This document shows, in pieces, positions 45,697 to 55,963 of a stretch of DNA of 64,000 nucleotides. The stretch is from NCBI GenBank assembly GCA_030998225.1, contig JAPYXD010000701.1, positions 8,044,501 to 8,108,500 on the forward strand. Direction: 5' to 3'. How positions within the stretch are numbered: position 1 is the first letter of the stretch; every line of letters starts with the position of its first letter. This stretch comes from Diplolepis rosae. Lineage: Eukaryota; Arthropoda; Insecta; Hymenoptera; Diplolepididae. Under the pieces are notes generated by a model. It searched no databases, had not been told where the DNA came from, and saw only the letters and a list, made by a program, of their open reading frames with translations. The translations under genes and the position numbers were made by a program.

Positions 45697-46890
45697 TTTT
45701 TACATTCTCATTATATGAGAAGGTATTGGTTTTATGTGAAAAATCACTTTCTGAATTTTCATCAAACTTTTACGTTTCGTGACCCCCTGAGTCAGAAAAA
45801 ACGATTTTTCGGATTGGATTGAAATTTCACACACCTTTCGAAAGCCTAAAAAGAAAGGTCGAGTTCGTTAACCAACCGAATCCGACCAAAATTGTGAAAA
45901 TAAGAGCATTTTTTGTATTTTTGAAATTTTTATTTGAAAAAATAAAAAATTGCAATGTTGATTTCTGATAGTGCTCATGGGTCTGTATTAATTATCATTA
46001 TAACATTTTTCGATTTAACTAAAATTAGGAAAGTTACAGTATGTTAAAACTTTAAGAAAGTGAATATCTAAATTTAATTTTCAAGTTAAATTATACGAGA
46101 TACGAAAAAAGGTTATGATAAAAAATCTTTACAAAAAAAATACCTGCAAATTTAAATCCGAGATTTTTTTTATAAGATGTGTATTTTTTATTTTAATTTT
46201 AAAAATACTATTGATAATCCAAAATTCAATTTTTTAACAATAATGTGTTGAAATACGAAAAAAAAGTGATTTTGCAAAATTTTTCGTTTCGATAAGGTCT
46301 ACAAATTTTGTCTGACACAGTTTCTGTTAAAATGTATAGTTTTCTTTCTAATTTCAAAAAATATGATTAAAATTAAAAAATTCCATTTTTCAAACAAAAA
46401 ATATGCGATACCAAAAAAAATTTGATATGGAAAATGAATTGCTTGAATGAGGTCTACAAATTCTCATTATTACATTTTTCGACAGGATGTATATTTTACG
46501 TTGTAATTTTTTAGCAAAAATTAAATTTTTTATCAAAAATATGTGAGATACGAAATAAGCGTTGAAATGTAAGATCGTTTGCTTATATAAAGCCTACGGT
46601 TGTTTTTCCTTTTTGAGATATTTGGAAGAAAGAAAATTATTTTAATCATATTCCCTAAGGTCGATAGAGCCTTGAGTAAATTGAATTTCCTTTTTCATTT
46701 AAAATCAAAAACAAATTTAGTAATTTTGAAAAAATGTAATTCACACTTACGATTTTATAAAATTGACTTGAGCTTTAGTATAAAATTACAAGAAAGCGCG
46801 AAGCGCGAAGATCGAATCGCGCGCCCTGGGCGCGCTCAAACTCACGATCGATCAAAATGTTACCGCGAAGCTCGCAGATTTTTTCATTTT
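45697..46890 (-). repeat. Dispersed repeat A, inverted copy
   Basis: It starts TTTTTACATTCTCATTATATG (the complement of the 60518 end), then GACCCCCTGAGTCAGAAAAA, GAGTTCGTTAACCAACC, and units anchored by GGTCTACAAATT near 46296 and 46450. It ends in a GC-rich patch (AAGCGCGAAGCGCGAAGATC, GCGCGCCCTGGGCGCGC) at 46795-46870. It is the same family as 4808-6458 in the opposite orientation. Confidence 0.62.
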
Positions 46891-47149
46891 ATATTATAAG
46901 GTTCGAATTGAATAATTTCATATTATTTGAATTCAAAGTGAAATGGATTTGTTACAAATGTAATCCGAAAAAAACAGATTTTGTAATATTTTCTTGACCT
47001 TCTATCTTAGAGCTGAAATCTCTTTAAATCTCTAAGCGTCTCGCATAATGATCTTCAAATAACTATCTCAGATGTAAGAAGAGTTTCGAACTTTAATAGA
47101 AGTTTCATCATCATCTTGGATGTTTTTTTTTTACTTTTTCGTCATACAT

Positions 47150-47458
47150 GATATTTTTTATAAGTATCAGAGCCTTGCCTGGTACCAGCGACGCTAAAGC
47201 AATACGTATCTGGCACCATCGAGCTGGTCTCTCACCAGGTATAGTTACCTACCCTGCGGTATCTCTCTTGAAGACGAACGCCTCAAGGCACACGAGGCCG
47301 TCGTTATTATACGTTATCGCGAGGAGGAGGGTATGGGAACGGGCCCGAAGGTACCTTACTCCTCCTCGCTGTGCCATAACGCACGACGAGGTACACGACA
47401 AGAACAAAAAGTCAAAAAGTCCTCCTTTTTGCACCACGAGTCCGTAATACACATACAA
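47150..47458. other. Unclassified GC-rich island next to the nest
   Basis: About 300 bp of GC-rich, complex sequence lies just left of the outer long-armed element, with open frames on both strands but no domain that I recognise. It could be the tail of a retroelement or a transferred fragment. I cannot assign it. Confidence 0.3.
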
Positions 47459-49629
47459 ATATACATGGTGACCCATTTTAATCTATAGTCCCAAATATCT
47501 TTTACAATACATTATCTACGAAAAAATACTTCGGACAAAGGTTAACCAGGACCGAGGGGGACATTTGACTGTACCATCAGTTTTGACCTTAAGGTCAATT
47601 TTCAAGGTCAAATAGAGGTAAGACCCTTTTATTAAATGAGAACCTCTATTTTTGACTGCGGTTTTGAAAAGAGCGGGAAATTTCGCGTCAAAAATGACCT
47701 GTGGAAAAATGCTTTTTGTGACCTTGGAAAGGTAAAAAATTAAGGTCAAATGTCTGAGAAACAACCAGATGCCCTTTTTCTGAATTGTCTTCGTTTTTCG
47801 GGGTAAACAAACGTTCATGATGCTTCACAAAAGTCGATGAAATATTAAGGTGTACATCATTTTGACCATCATGACCTTCAGGTCAATTTTCAAGGTGACT
47901 TGAAGGTCAAGACGATTTTTCTTAGATTGAACTCTGTGCCCGGATAAATTTTTTTGTAGACTTCAGGCTGTGGATTATTATCACCCCCCCCCCCCTCTAA
48001 ACACACCCAGACAGCAACAATCATTTCGGATAAGATGTAAAGACTGTGACTATGTAGTTGCAAAAGTGACAATCTCAGGCCTCAAAGTCCCTTTGGGATA
48101 AAAAATAGGATGTATAGGGACCTTTTTTCTTACCCCTAGGGACCGCTCTTACGCTCATAGGGTACATTTTTAAACAAAAATTAGGTATGAAAGAAAGTTA
48201 TTAAAAATAATAAACTCTTAATAAAAGGTAAATAAAGACGTAATACTTTTTATTTTAGTAATGTAATAAATATATTCATATTTTCGTACACAATCGCACT
48301 TCACAAATTTTCGGGTGTGAGTATTCTTAGGATTAAATAGGAAATTACTTACATATCACGACTATGTATGTAAGTCTAATTGAAGTATAATAAAAAATAA
48401 CTCTCAACAAAATTTCCCTTTTTAGATGTTTTATACTTTGGTTAAAGAAAGACACTTATAGGCAATCTCACTTGCTATACATTTAGTATCCTTACGATTA
48501 CTTTCGACGAAATCCGCTCACGTCTACAATATATAACTTTAATATAGTTTAAAGCTATTAAATATGAATGTTACTTCTTTAAATTTCAGTCTTTTCATAA
48601 TTTAAAGTTTTAACCGTTTCCACTTTTAATGTTCTAGCCGTGTTAGTTGCCGGTATGCGATCACACTCAACACCTAACATTAACATGTCGTTCGTCGCTA
48701 ATGTTATTGGCTGAGGCAGTGCGTACATCGACCAATCATAATTTCTCGAATAAAAGCGCTAGAAATTTAAATATTATTCAATGACAGTTTCAAAATAGTG
48801 AGGTCATTAAAAGAATGCAACGTTTGTAAAGGGTTTTCCAATAGGGAAATAACAATTTCGTATCTTTATATGAACGCACCCTTAAACATTTTTAATGAAC
48901 TGTCAATGTCAAAACGTTAGTTAAAGTCAACATTTTCATCACGGTAAAGTTCGCGAACCAGCAACGTTTGGAAATTATTCAAAATTACTACCGAAATTAT
49001 GAGTCGGTGGTCGCAACTTTAAGAGCGCTTACTTCAATTTTCGGCCGTAATAATCGTCCCACCCGACAGGCTGTGCGTGCTATAGTGGATAAATTCGAGA
49101 CCAAATTTACACTATTGGACGTTCCGGTGCCAAAAAGACGTCGTATTGCTCGAAGCGAAGAAATAATCGCAGCCGTAAGTGCATCGATTCAAAATGAGCA
49201 AAATCAGTCGATTCCACGTCGTTCTCAAGAATTGGGCATCTCTCAAACGACACTGTGGCGTATTATGCGAAAAGATCTTGGCCTACATGCTTTCAAGATT
49301 AAATTGACTCAAGAACTAAAGCCACTTGATCATTTGAAACGCCGAAACTTCTCCAATTGGGCTTTGGCAAAGTTTGAAGAAAATGAACAATTTCATCGAA
49401 AAATCATCTTCAGCAAAAAGTGACTGTTTGGTGCGGTTTTCATGCCGAAGGTGTGGTTGGGCCGTATTTTTTCGTGGATGAAAACAACCGTCATGTTACC
49501 GTCAATGGAGAGCGCTATCGTGCTATGTTGGAAGATTACACAGGCACACAAAAAAAACCAAGTCTCTGATATTTGAACGCGACACATATGTTCCCATGTA
49601 ATTTGATCCGCTGATCACGAATCCGCGGT

Positions 49630-50257
49630 CCAATTGACCCCATGACATCTGGGTCAAGGGCATTTGAAGGTCAAAATTGAACACACACATTTGAGTTGAA
49701 AAAAATGACTAATCTTTATGTTTTTTGGGTCGCTGAATAATAATTCGAGGTCGGTTTGACCTCAAGTAGTAAATGTCAAGGTCATTTGAAGGTCAAACGT
49801 GTTTATTTTGGAAATAATGCATTTTTGACTGCAGATTCTGAAAGAACGGAAAATTTTACGTCCAAAACTGTATTTTTTAATTTTTTTAATATGATCCAAA
49901 GGTCATTTCAAGGTCATTATAAGTGGTGATGTGGAGAATCAATTTAATCACTGCAAAAATACGAAAATATGATTTCCTTTACCTAAACTACTGTGGTAAT
50001 ATATTTTGGTGGTTGCTGGATCAGAATACGAGGTCTTTTTGACCCCATCACACCTGGGTCAAGGGCATTTGAAGGTCGAAATTGGGAAAAATATCGTTTT
50101 AGTGGAATAAACTACTTATCATTATGTTTTTTGGTTCGCTGAATTCGAATTTGAGGTCGGTTTGATCTCAAGCTGTGAAGGTCAAGGTCATTTTAAGGTC
50201 AAACTTGTTTATTTTGAAAAGAAACTGCATTTTTGACTCCAGATTCTGAAAGAACGG
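49630..50257 (+). repeat. Tandem duplication (about 405-bp offset) in the left arm of D
   Basis: The block from TTGACCCCAT at 49634 to GATTCTGAAAGAACGGA at 49850 recurs, diverged, at 50039-50257. Both carry CTGGGTCAAGGGCATTTGAA, AGGTCGGTTTGA and CAAGGTCATTT-like motifs. The second copy is more diverged from the first than the two TIRs are from each other, so the duplication predates this insertion. Confidence 0.75.
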
Positions 50258-50386
50258 AGTAGTATCTATCAGTAATACCTATCTTGTGTCAGCACCCAGG
50301 GCACCTCTACGTGGTGACGGCGGAAACGGCTTTGTTTTTCTTGTTTGTTTTCCGGCTAAGCCCTGGGGTGAAGGCATGACGCCGTC

Positions 50387-52348
50387 ATGGCTGGCACAGG
50401 AAAGTCTACGATGCAGGGTCTTGGATGCCCAGTATCGGCGGTTGGTCAGGGTGAGCAAGCGGGCCCGCAATCATCGTCATCAAGTGACCGCAGCTCTTTA
50501 CTAGTTGGTGACTTGGCTAATAAGGAGTATGATGCTACAAGAAGAATTGAAGATGCTGCAAGCCACTTTTGTGGCACTGATAAAAATATTTTTTGTTACG
50601 TTTGCGGGAAATATGAAGTAAGCAAATATCGTAGGTCAATGAATAAAAAATGTACAGATATATATGAGAAATGTTATAAAAAAGAACTTTCTGTTCAAAA
50701 TTCAACGTTTGCTCCAGAAACTATTTGCTGCTCTTGTTTTAATATGCTTATCCGATGGGATAAAACCAGAAATGATAAAATTTTGAAATATACTTCACCA
50801 GTAATATGGTCAATACCTGAATCCGAGAAAGATTGTTATTTTTGCAATACCAATGTTAAAGGATTCAACGTTAAAACAAAGTCACAGATATCATACGCAC
50901 TAGTATCTTCCGTTGTACCAGCAAAATCTAGGGTAGAGTGTGCTGACGAAAAAATGGATACGAGTCCATCAATGAATGAAGCTTCAACGAGTAAAGAAAC
51001 TGATAGGGAGGAATGGTTTGACAGTGTAGAAGAATCTCTCGATAGCTCCGACCAAGATGATCATGAAGAAGAATATGTTCCAAAATTGAGGGAGGAAAAA
51101 AATAACCCTGTAAAACTATTCAATCAAGAAAGTTTAAGTAATTTTATCAGGGATATGGGGCTTCCTAAAGATGCTTCTGAATACATGGCCGCTGTGTTGA
51201 AAAATCGAGGAATGCTTGAACGGGGAACGAAGTCATCAGTCTACAGAAATAGAGAAAAACAATTCCGTCAATATTTCAAGAAAGACGAAGAAGGCACTCT
51301 GGTATATTGCACAGATGTTTTAGGTTTGATGAACGAAATGAAAGAAGGTATTTATGTTCCTGAAGAATGGAGATTGTTTATAGATTCCTCAAAACGGAGT
51401 CTGAAGGCAGTGCTTCTCAATAATGGAAATGGGTACGCAAGTCTACCTTTAGCGCACTCAACGCAATTGAAAGAAAGTTACGAAAATGTGGAATACGTAT
51501 TGGATAAAATACGATATAAAGAACATAATTGGCAGATTTGTGGCAATCTAAAAATAATAACGATTCTTCTTGGTCAACAGTCAGGATTTACAAAGTATCC
51601 CTGCTTCCTATGTTTATGGGATAGTAGAGATCGCGAAAACCATTATGTAAAAAAAAATTGGCAATCAAGAGCACAACTAGTTCCTGGAAGTTACAATATA
51701 CTGAAACTGCCTTTAGTTGATCCCTCAAAAGTTTTACTTCCGCCTCTTCACATAAAACTTGGGCTGATGAAACAGTTTGTCAAAGCGTTGGATAAAGGTG
51801 AAAAATGTTTTAAGTACTTAGTGGAGCGATTCCCTCGATTAAGTGAAGCGAAGTTGAAGGAAGGGATATTCGATGGACCTCAAATCCGTAAAATGTTTAA
51901 CGATGAAAAATTCATTGATACCATGAATGACTTAGAGAAAGCTGCATGGCTCAGTTTCCGAGATGTTTGTCAGAACTTTTTGGGAAATAACAAAAGCGAT
52001 GACTACAAAACTATTGTAGCAAATATGATAAGAAACTATAAGTGTTTGGGATGTTTGATGAGTCACAAAGTTCATTTTATGGATGCTCATCTCAGCTATT
52101 TCCCTGATAACTTGGGAGATTACAGCGAAGAACAAGGGGAACGGTTCCATCAAGATCTGAAAGAGGCTGAAACTAGATGGCAAGGGAAATGGGACGTAAA
52201 TATGTTGGCGGACTACTGTTGGTTACTGAAAAGAGATCGAGTGTCAGATGATGAAGAAGATGACGAGAGCGCAAAAAGAATTAGAAATCCGCTACACAGA
52301 TCCTTCGAAAGTAAAAGAAAGCGTTATAGAAGAAAAAACAATAGCTAA
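50387..52348 (+). CDS. Transposase-like protein of element D, 653 residues
   Basis: An uninterrupted frame from ATG 50387 to a TAA. Residues 1-45 are Gly/Ser-rich, lie in a GC-rich stretch and may not be native. A cysteine-rich region (FCYVCGKYEV at 69, C..C pairs near 114-117, DCYFCNTNVKGF at 149) looks like zinc-binding DNA-recognition folds. An acidic linker follows (209-229). The core has LFIDSSKRSLKAVLL (D333), QICGNLKIITILLG (N387), KYPCFLCLWDSR (C406, C409), LPPLHIKLGLMKQF, KVHFMDAHLSYFP and GERFHQD (E585), then MLADYCW and a basic tail. I recognise this as a protein family multiplied in insect and cnidarian genomes, probably an RNase H-fold transposase. I do not know a superfamily name with certainty. 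From memory relatives have CGDLK, so N387 would replace an Asp; if that Asp is catalytic, this copy is inactive. Confidence 0.7.
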   Translation: MAGTGKSTMQGLGCPVSAVGQGEQAGPQSSSSSDRSSLLVGDLANKEYDATRRIEDAASHFCGTDKNIFCYVCGKYEVSKYRRSMNKKCTDIYEKCYKKELSVQNSTFAPETICCSCFNMLIRWDKTRNDKILKYTSPVIWSIPESEKDCYFCNTNVKGFNVKTKSQISYALVSSVVPAKSRVECADEKMDTSPSMNEASTSKETDREEWFDSVEESLDSSDQDDHEEEYVPKLREEKNNPVKLFNQESLSNFIRDMGLPKDASEYMAAVLKNRGMLERGTKSSVYRNREKQFRQYFKKDEEGTLVYCTDVLGLMNEMKEGIYVPEEWRLFIDSSKRSLKAVLLNNGNGYASLPLAHSTQLKESYENVEYVLDKIRYKEHNWQICGNLKIITILLGQQSGFTKYPCFLCLWDSRDRENHYVKKNWQSRAQLVPGSYNILKLPLVDPSKVLLPPLHIKLGLMKQFVKALDKGEKCFKYLVERFPRLSEAKLKEGIFDGPQIRKMFNDEKFIDTMNDLEKAAWLSFRDVCQNFLGNNKSDDYKTIVANMIRNYKCLGCLMSHKVHFMDAHLSYFPDNLGDYSEEQGERFHQDLKEAETRWQGKWDVNMLADYCWLLKRDRVSDDEEDDESAKRIRNPLHRSFESKRKRYRRKNNS

Positions 52349-53734
52349 GTCTCATATTTATAGTTCTGCAGAGATTCAGTTCTTTTTTTACCTTGATGGG
52401 GCGACCCTTATCTTGTCCTTGAGGAGACAGACGAACCTTGTATTCTGGTTCAACGATCACCAAAATATATTACCGCAATAGTTTAGGTGAAGGGAACCAT
52501 ATTTTCGTATTTTTGCAGTGATTAAATTGATTCTCCACATCACCACTTATAATGACCTTGAAATGACCTTTGGATCATATTAAAAAAATTAAAAAATACA
52601 GTTTTGGACGTAAAATTTTCCGTTCTTTCAGAATCTGCAGTCAAAAATGCATTATTTCCAAAATAAACACGTTTGACCTTCAAATGACCTTGACATTTAC
52701 TACTTGAGGTCAAACCGACCTCGAATTATTATTCAGCGACCCAAAAAACATAAAGATTAGTCATTTTTTTCAACTCAAATGTGTGTGTTCAATTTTGACC
52801 TTCAAATGCCCTTGACCCAGATGTCATGGGGTCAATTGGACCGCGGATTCGTGATCAGCGGATCAAATTACATGGGAACATATGTGTCGCGTTCAAATAT
52901 CAGAGACTTGGTTTTTTTGTGTGCCTGTATTATTTGTGACCAGAATTGGATGAACTTGAAATCAACGATATGTGGTTTCAACAAAACGGTGCCACTAGCC
53001 ACACAGCACGCGTCATAATCGATTTATCAAAAGGCAAAATTTGGCCTCGTTCATGCGATTTAACGCCATTGGATTTCTTTTTATGGGGCCATCTCAAGTC
53101 ACTGGTCTATGCCAACAAGCCAGTAACTTTAGACGACCTCAAAGACAACATCCAACGCGAAATTGCCAACGTTCCGGTGGAAGTGTGTGCCAGAGTGGTG
53201 GAAAATTAGGTCCAAAGAATCGATCGCTGTAAACGGGCTTGTGGTGGTCATATGACCGATATCGAATTTCATTCATAAAATGTAATGCTTGCACTACACC
53301 CACAATAAATTTGATCTCAATATCTCAAATATTTCTGTGTTTTATTCATGGATAAAATTGTTGTGTCCCTATTGGAAAACCCTTTATATCTCGATTATAT
53401 ACAAATTTTAAATAACGTACACTAATGGCTGAAAATAAGGTACTTTAGGGACCTCAACTGAATATAGAGGACAATATGGGATATAGGGACCGGTTTGTGA
53501 GGCCTGCAATCTTGACAATGGCATTTCTCTGCGACTAGTTACAAAAGAAAAAGTCACTTTGTCCTTACTTTTAGCGTTACCCAGAAACAACGGCGTGGAC
53601 GTAGTAAGTTCTGTTTCCTTTGGGGTGCTTTCTTGTCGTAAGTTCCCCTTGCCTCTCACGTTTCGGGTGGTTGATTAACGTGAGTCCCAACAAGATGGTG
53701 CTCAGCCACATTTTGCACTCATCGTACGTGTGTT

Positions 53735-53975
53735 TTTGAACTTAAATTTCAATGAGAGATGGATTGGACGAGGAGGTCCATTCGAATGGCCCCCCTGCTC
53801 ACCAGTTCTAACATCACCTGATTTCTTTTTATGGGGTTATATTAAAAATGTAGTTTTTGCTCAGCGACCCACTACAAGAGAAACTTTGCTGAAAACTGTG
53901 GACGGTTTTGAAAGACGCCTACGTTTGTGTCTTCAAGCCAATGGAGAGCACTTCGAACAGTTACTCCATGGCTGA
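53735..53975 (+). pseudogene. C-terminal fragment of a second Tc1-like transposase
   Basis: The frame reads RWIGRGGPFEWPPCSPVLTS, DFFLWGYIKNVVFAQRPT and ERRLRLCLQANGEHFEQLL. This is the tail of a DUF4817-type Tc1-like transposase, different from the one in element C. Only about 80 residues remain, without catalytic residues other than the final region. It sits in the loop between the arms of element A, either as A's own remnant or as captured debris. Confidence 0.72.
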
Positions 53976-54060
53976 TTGTAATACTGGTAGCAATAGTGAG
54001 AGGCAAGGGACTCACGTTAGTCAACCACCCGAAATGTGAGAGGCAAGGGGAACTCACGAC

Positions 54061-54172
54061 TAGAGTTCCAAAATTCCCGATGTGTCTTTTTCTAACCTAT
54101 AGCACCATGTTTTTCTAGTAAAAGACGCCGCCATAATTTAAAGAAGGATACACCGGGAATTTTCCAACTCTA
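54061..54172. mobile_element. hAT-type MITE, 112 bp, with 8-bp target duplication
   Basis: TAGAGTTCCAAAATTCCCG and its near complement form the ends. CTCACGAC at 54053-54060 is repeated exactly at 54173-54180. An 8-bp duplication with TAGAG ends is the hAT signature. It lies in the right arm of A and is absent from the left arm, so it is a later insertion. Confidence 0.85.
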
Positions 54173-54917
54173 CTCACGACAAGAAAGCACACCAAAGGAA
54201 ACAGAACTTACTACGTCCACGCCGTTGTTTCTGGGTAACGCTAAAAGTAAGGACAAAGTGTCTTTCTATTGTATCTAGTCACAGAGAAGTGACATTGTCA
54301 AGATTGTCACTTTTGTTACTACATAGTCACAGTCTTTACATCTTATCAGAAATGATTGTTGCTGCCTGGGTGTGTTTGGGGGGGGGGGGGGTGATAACAA
54401 TCCACAGCCTGAAGTCTACAAAAAAAATTTATCCGGGCACAGAGTTCAATCTATGAAAAATCGTCTTGACCTTCAAGACATCTTGAAAATTGACCTGAAG
54501 GTCATTATGGTCAAGGTGATGTACACCTTAACATTTCATCGACTTTTGTGAAGCATCTTGAACGTTTGTTTACCCCGAAAAATGAAGACAATTCAGAAAA
54601 AGGGCATCTGGTTGTTTCTCAGACATTTGACCTTAATTTTTTACCTTTCCAAGGTCACAAAAAGCATTTTTCCACAGGTCATTTTTGACGTGAAATTTCC
54701 CGCTCTTTTCAAACCCGTAGTCAAAAATAGGGGTTCTCATTTAAGAAAAGAGTCTTACCTCCATTTGACCTTGAAATTTGACCTCAAGGGCAAAATTTAT
54801 GGTACAGTCAAATGTCCCCCTCGGTGCTGGTCAACCGTTGTCCGAACCATTTTTTCGTAGATAAAGTATTTTAAAAGTTATTTGGGATTATAGATTAAAA
54901 TGGGTCACCGTGTATAT

Positions 54918-55217
54918 TATAAGTGCACTTTCGAATATGCGTACGTAAGTATGTGTACAATCATGTACTTATTTATATTCAAGTTGGAAGTAAAGTGACC
55001 CCAGTGATTTTTTCTTCGAGCTTGAGAATTGGCTTACGTATTTAAGGCCATGGATCAATTGGACGACGTGACAAAATTATTCGTAATTTTTTAAATTTAT
55101 GATTAATTTTTTAATTTACAAAACATCCCTCTAAAAATTTGGTTAACGTAATAAAAGACAATAACGCAGGTCTGTTAACTTCTTTTTCGTATGAATTTTG
55201 AATAAAATTGGAAGACT
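54918..55217. other. Right flank of the nest
   Basis: No gene is seen. TTTAAGGCCATGGATCAATT near 55042 looks like the left end of a GGCCATGG-type TTAA element. A matching right end may be near 55650 (complement of TTGAGGCCGTGAATTAAC), with another GGCCAT end directly after it at about 55668. Confidence 0.4.
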
Positions 55218-55414
55218 TATCGCACTGAGAAAAAAACTGAGAAAAATTCTTTGATATACGGTCAAAGAAACAATTTCTTTGAATTAAAGAAAATTTTGTT
55301 AATCCGAACAAATTTTCTTTGATCCAAAGAAATAGATTTATTTACATTAAAAAAATTTTTTTTGAATTAACAAAAATTTCTTCAATTCAAAGAAACTGTT
55401 CTCTGGGTGCGATA
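55218..55414. mobile_element. Palindromic element with TTTCTTTG-type internal repeats
   Basis: TATCGCACTGAGAAAA at the left pairs with TTCTCTGGGTGCGATA at the right. The interior repeats CAAAGAAA / TTTCTTTG in both orientations. The CACTGAGAAAA end is shared with 40670-40870, but the internal motif differs. Confidence 0.65.
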
Positions 55415-55756
55415 ATTACAGTTAACTGTAAAAATGTTTGCAAAATTTTCACTCAATTGAAGTTCATACGATGTTTATCGTCTTCCGTTGCATTTTCCAA
55501 ATTTTCAGGAAGATATCTTATAATATGAAAAAGTTATCTTACATGAACTTTTACAATCCATGGTACAAAAAATCTATTTTACTTAGTAATTTTTGAATAA
55601 CTTTAGAGATTTTAACTGGAATTAACGAAATTATGGGGTTCTGTTAATTCACGGCCTCAAGGCCATTTATCAGAATGATCACGTGACATTGAGAAAAGAT
55701 TTATTGACTTAAGTTTCTTTCTTATAATAATAAATATTTCACGTAGAAATATTGAA

Positions 55757-55963
55757 AATTCTGAGTCGGTTTCATTTAAACACAAAATGTTTTCTACAGA
55801 AAGTGTTTTTCATAGAAAATACAAAAATTTAATTTAACCGAGAAACAAAATTCATAAGATATTTTCCAATTCTGGTTTTTAATTTAAACAGATCTTTATA
55901 TTTGCTGTAAAAAACACTTTCTGCAGAAAAAATTGTGTGTACAAATAACACCGACTCAAAATT
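55757..55963. repeat. Inverted repeat, about 200 bp
   Basis: TTCTGAGTCGGT at the left and ACCGACTCAAAATT at the right pair. Inner blocks with AGAAAGTGTTTTTC and its complement continue the stem. Class is unknown. Confidence 0.6.

Larger units (their letters stand above)
49540..52928 (+). mobile_element. Long-TIR DNA transposon D, innermost and youngest
   Basis: Inverted terminal repeats of about 495 bp (49540-50035 with about 52430-52928) begin ACAGGCACACAAAAAAACC and look nearly identical by eye. Flanks ATTAC and ATTAT suggest a 4-5-bp target duplication in the transposase gene of element C. The element is 3.39 kb and carries one long open frame. The arms contain many AAGGTCA half-sites. 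The left arm has an extra downstream partial copy of itself (repeat offset about 405 bp) that the right side lacks. Confidence 0.85.
48941..53209 (+). pseudogene. Tc1-like transposase of element C, broken by element D
   Basis: The expected start at 48941 reads ACG, not ATG, before a frame running KFANQQRLEII. The DUF4817-type helix-turn-helix region follows to FHRKIIFS (about 49410). A deletion then removes the first catalytic Asp region and shifts the frame, and VTVWCGFHAEGVVGPYFF continues to 49535. Element D is inserted there. The rest resumes at about 52930 with a stop codon, then ELEINDMWFQQNGATSHTAR and DLTPLDFFLWGHLKSL, ending at 53209. Start loss, deletion, frameshift, stop and insertion make it dead. 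Confidence 0.85.
48827..53386 (+). mobile_element. Tc1-like element C inside B
   Basis: TAAAGGGTTTTCCAATAGG starts at the TA 48827-48828 and its complement ends at the TA 53385-53386. About 30 bp of terminal repeat is shared. Removing the nested element D leaves about 1.17 kb, a normal size for this group. Its ends and transposase resemble those of 1477-2237. Confidence 0.82.
48076..53506. mobile_element. Element B with CAGGCCTCA ends, inserted in the left arm of A
   Basis: Left end CAGGCCTCAAAGTCCC and right end GGGACCGGTTTGTGAGGCCTG are imperfect inverted repeats. CAATCT at 48070-48075 and again at 53507-53512 is a clean 6-bp duplication. Sequence on its two sides joins into the arm of A, which pairs with 54290-54310. 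TAGGGACC recurs near both ends. Its own body is about 870 bp and has no transposase, so it is non-autonomous. The superfamily is uncertain. Confidence 0.72.
47459..54917. mobile_element. Outer long-armed element A, split by later insertions
   Basis: The left arm begins ATATACATGGTGACCCATTT and pairs with the right end at 54917 over about 620 bp (47459-48075 with 54300-54917). The pairing resumes at 53513-53700 with about 54000-54300, because the left arm is interrupted by element B. Without insertions A would be about 2 kb, with arms of roughly 800 bp and a loop holding a Tc1-like transposase tail. The arms are rich in AAGGTCA motifs and a poly-C/poly-G run (47984 and 54380). A TTTTTGACTGCGG... 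GAGCGGGAAATTT block resembles one in element D, which suggests kinship. Confidence 0.75.
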
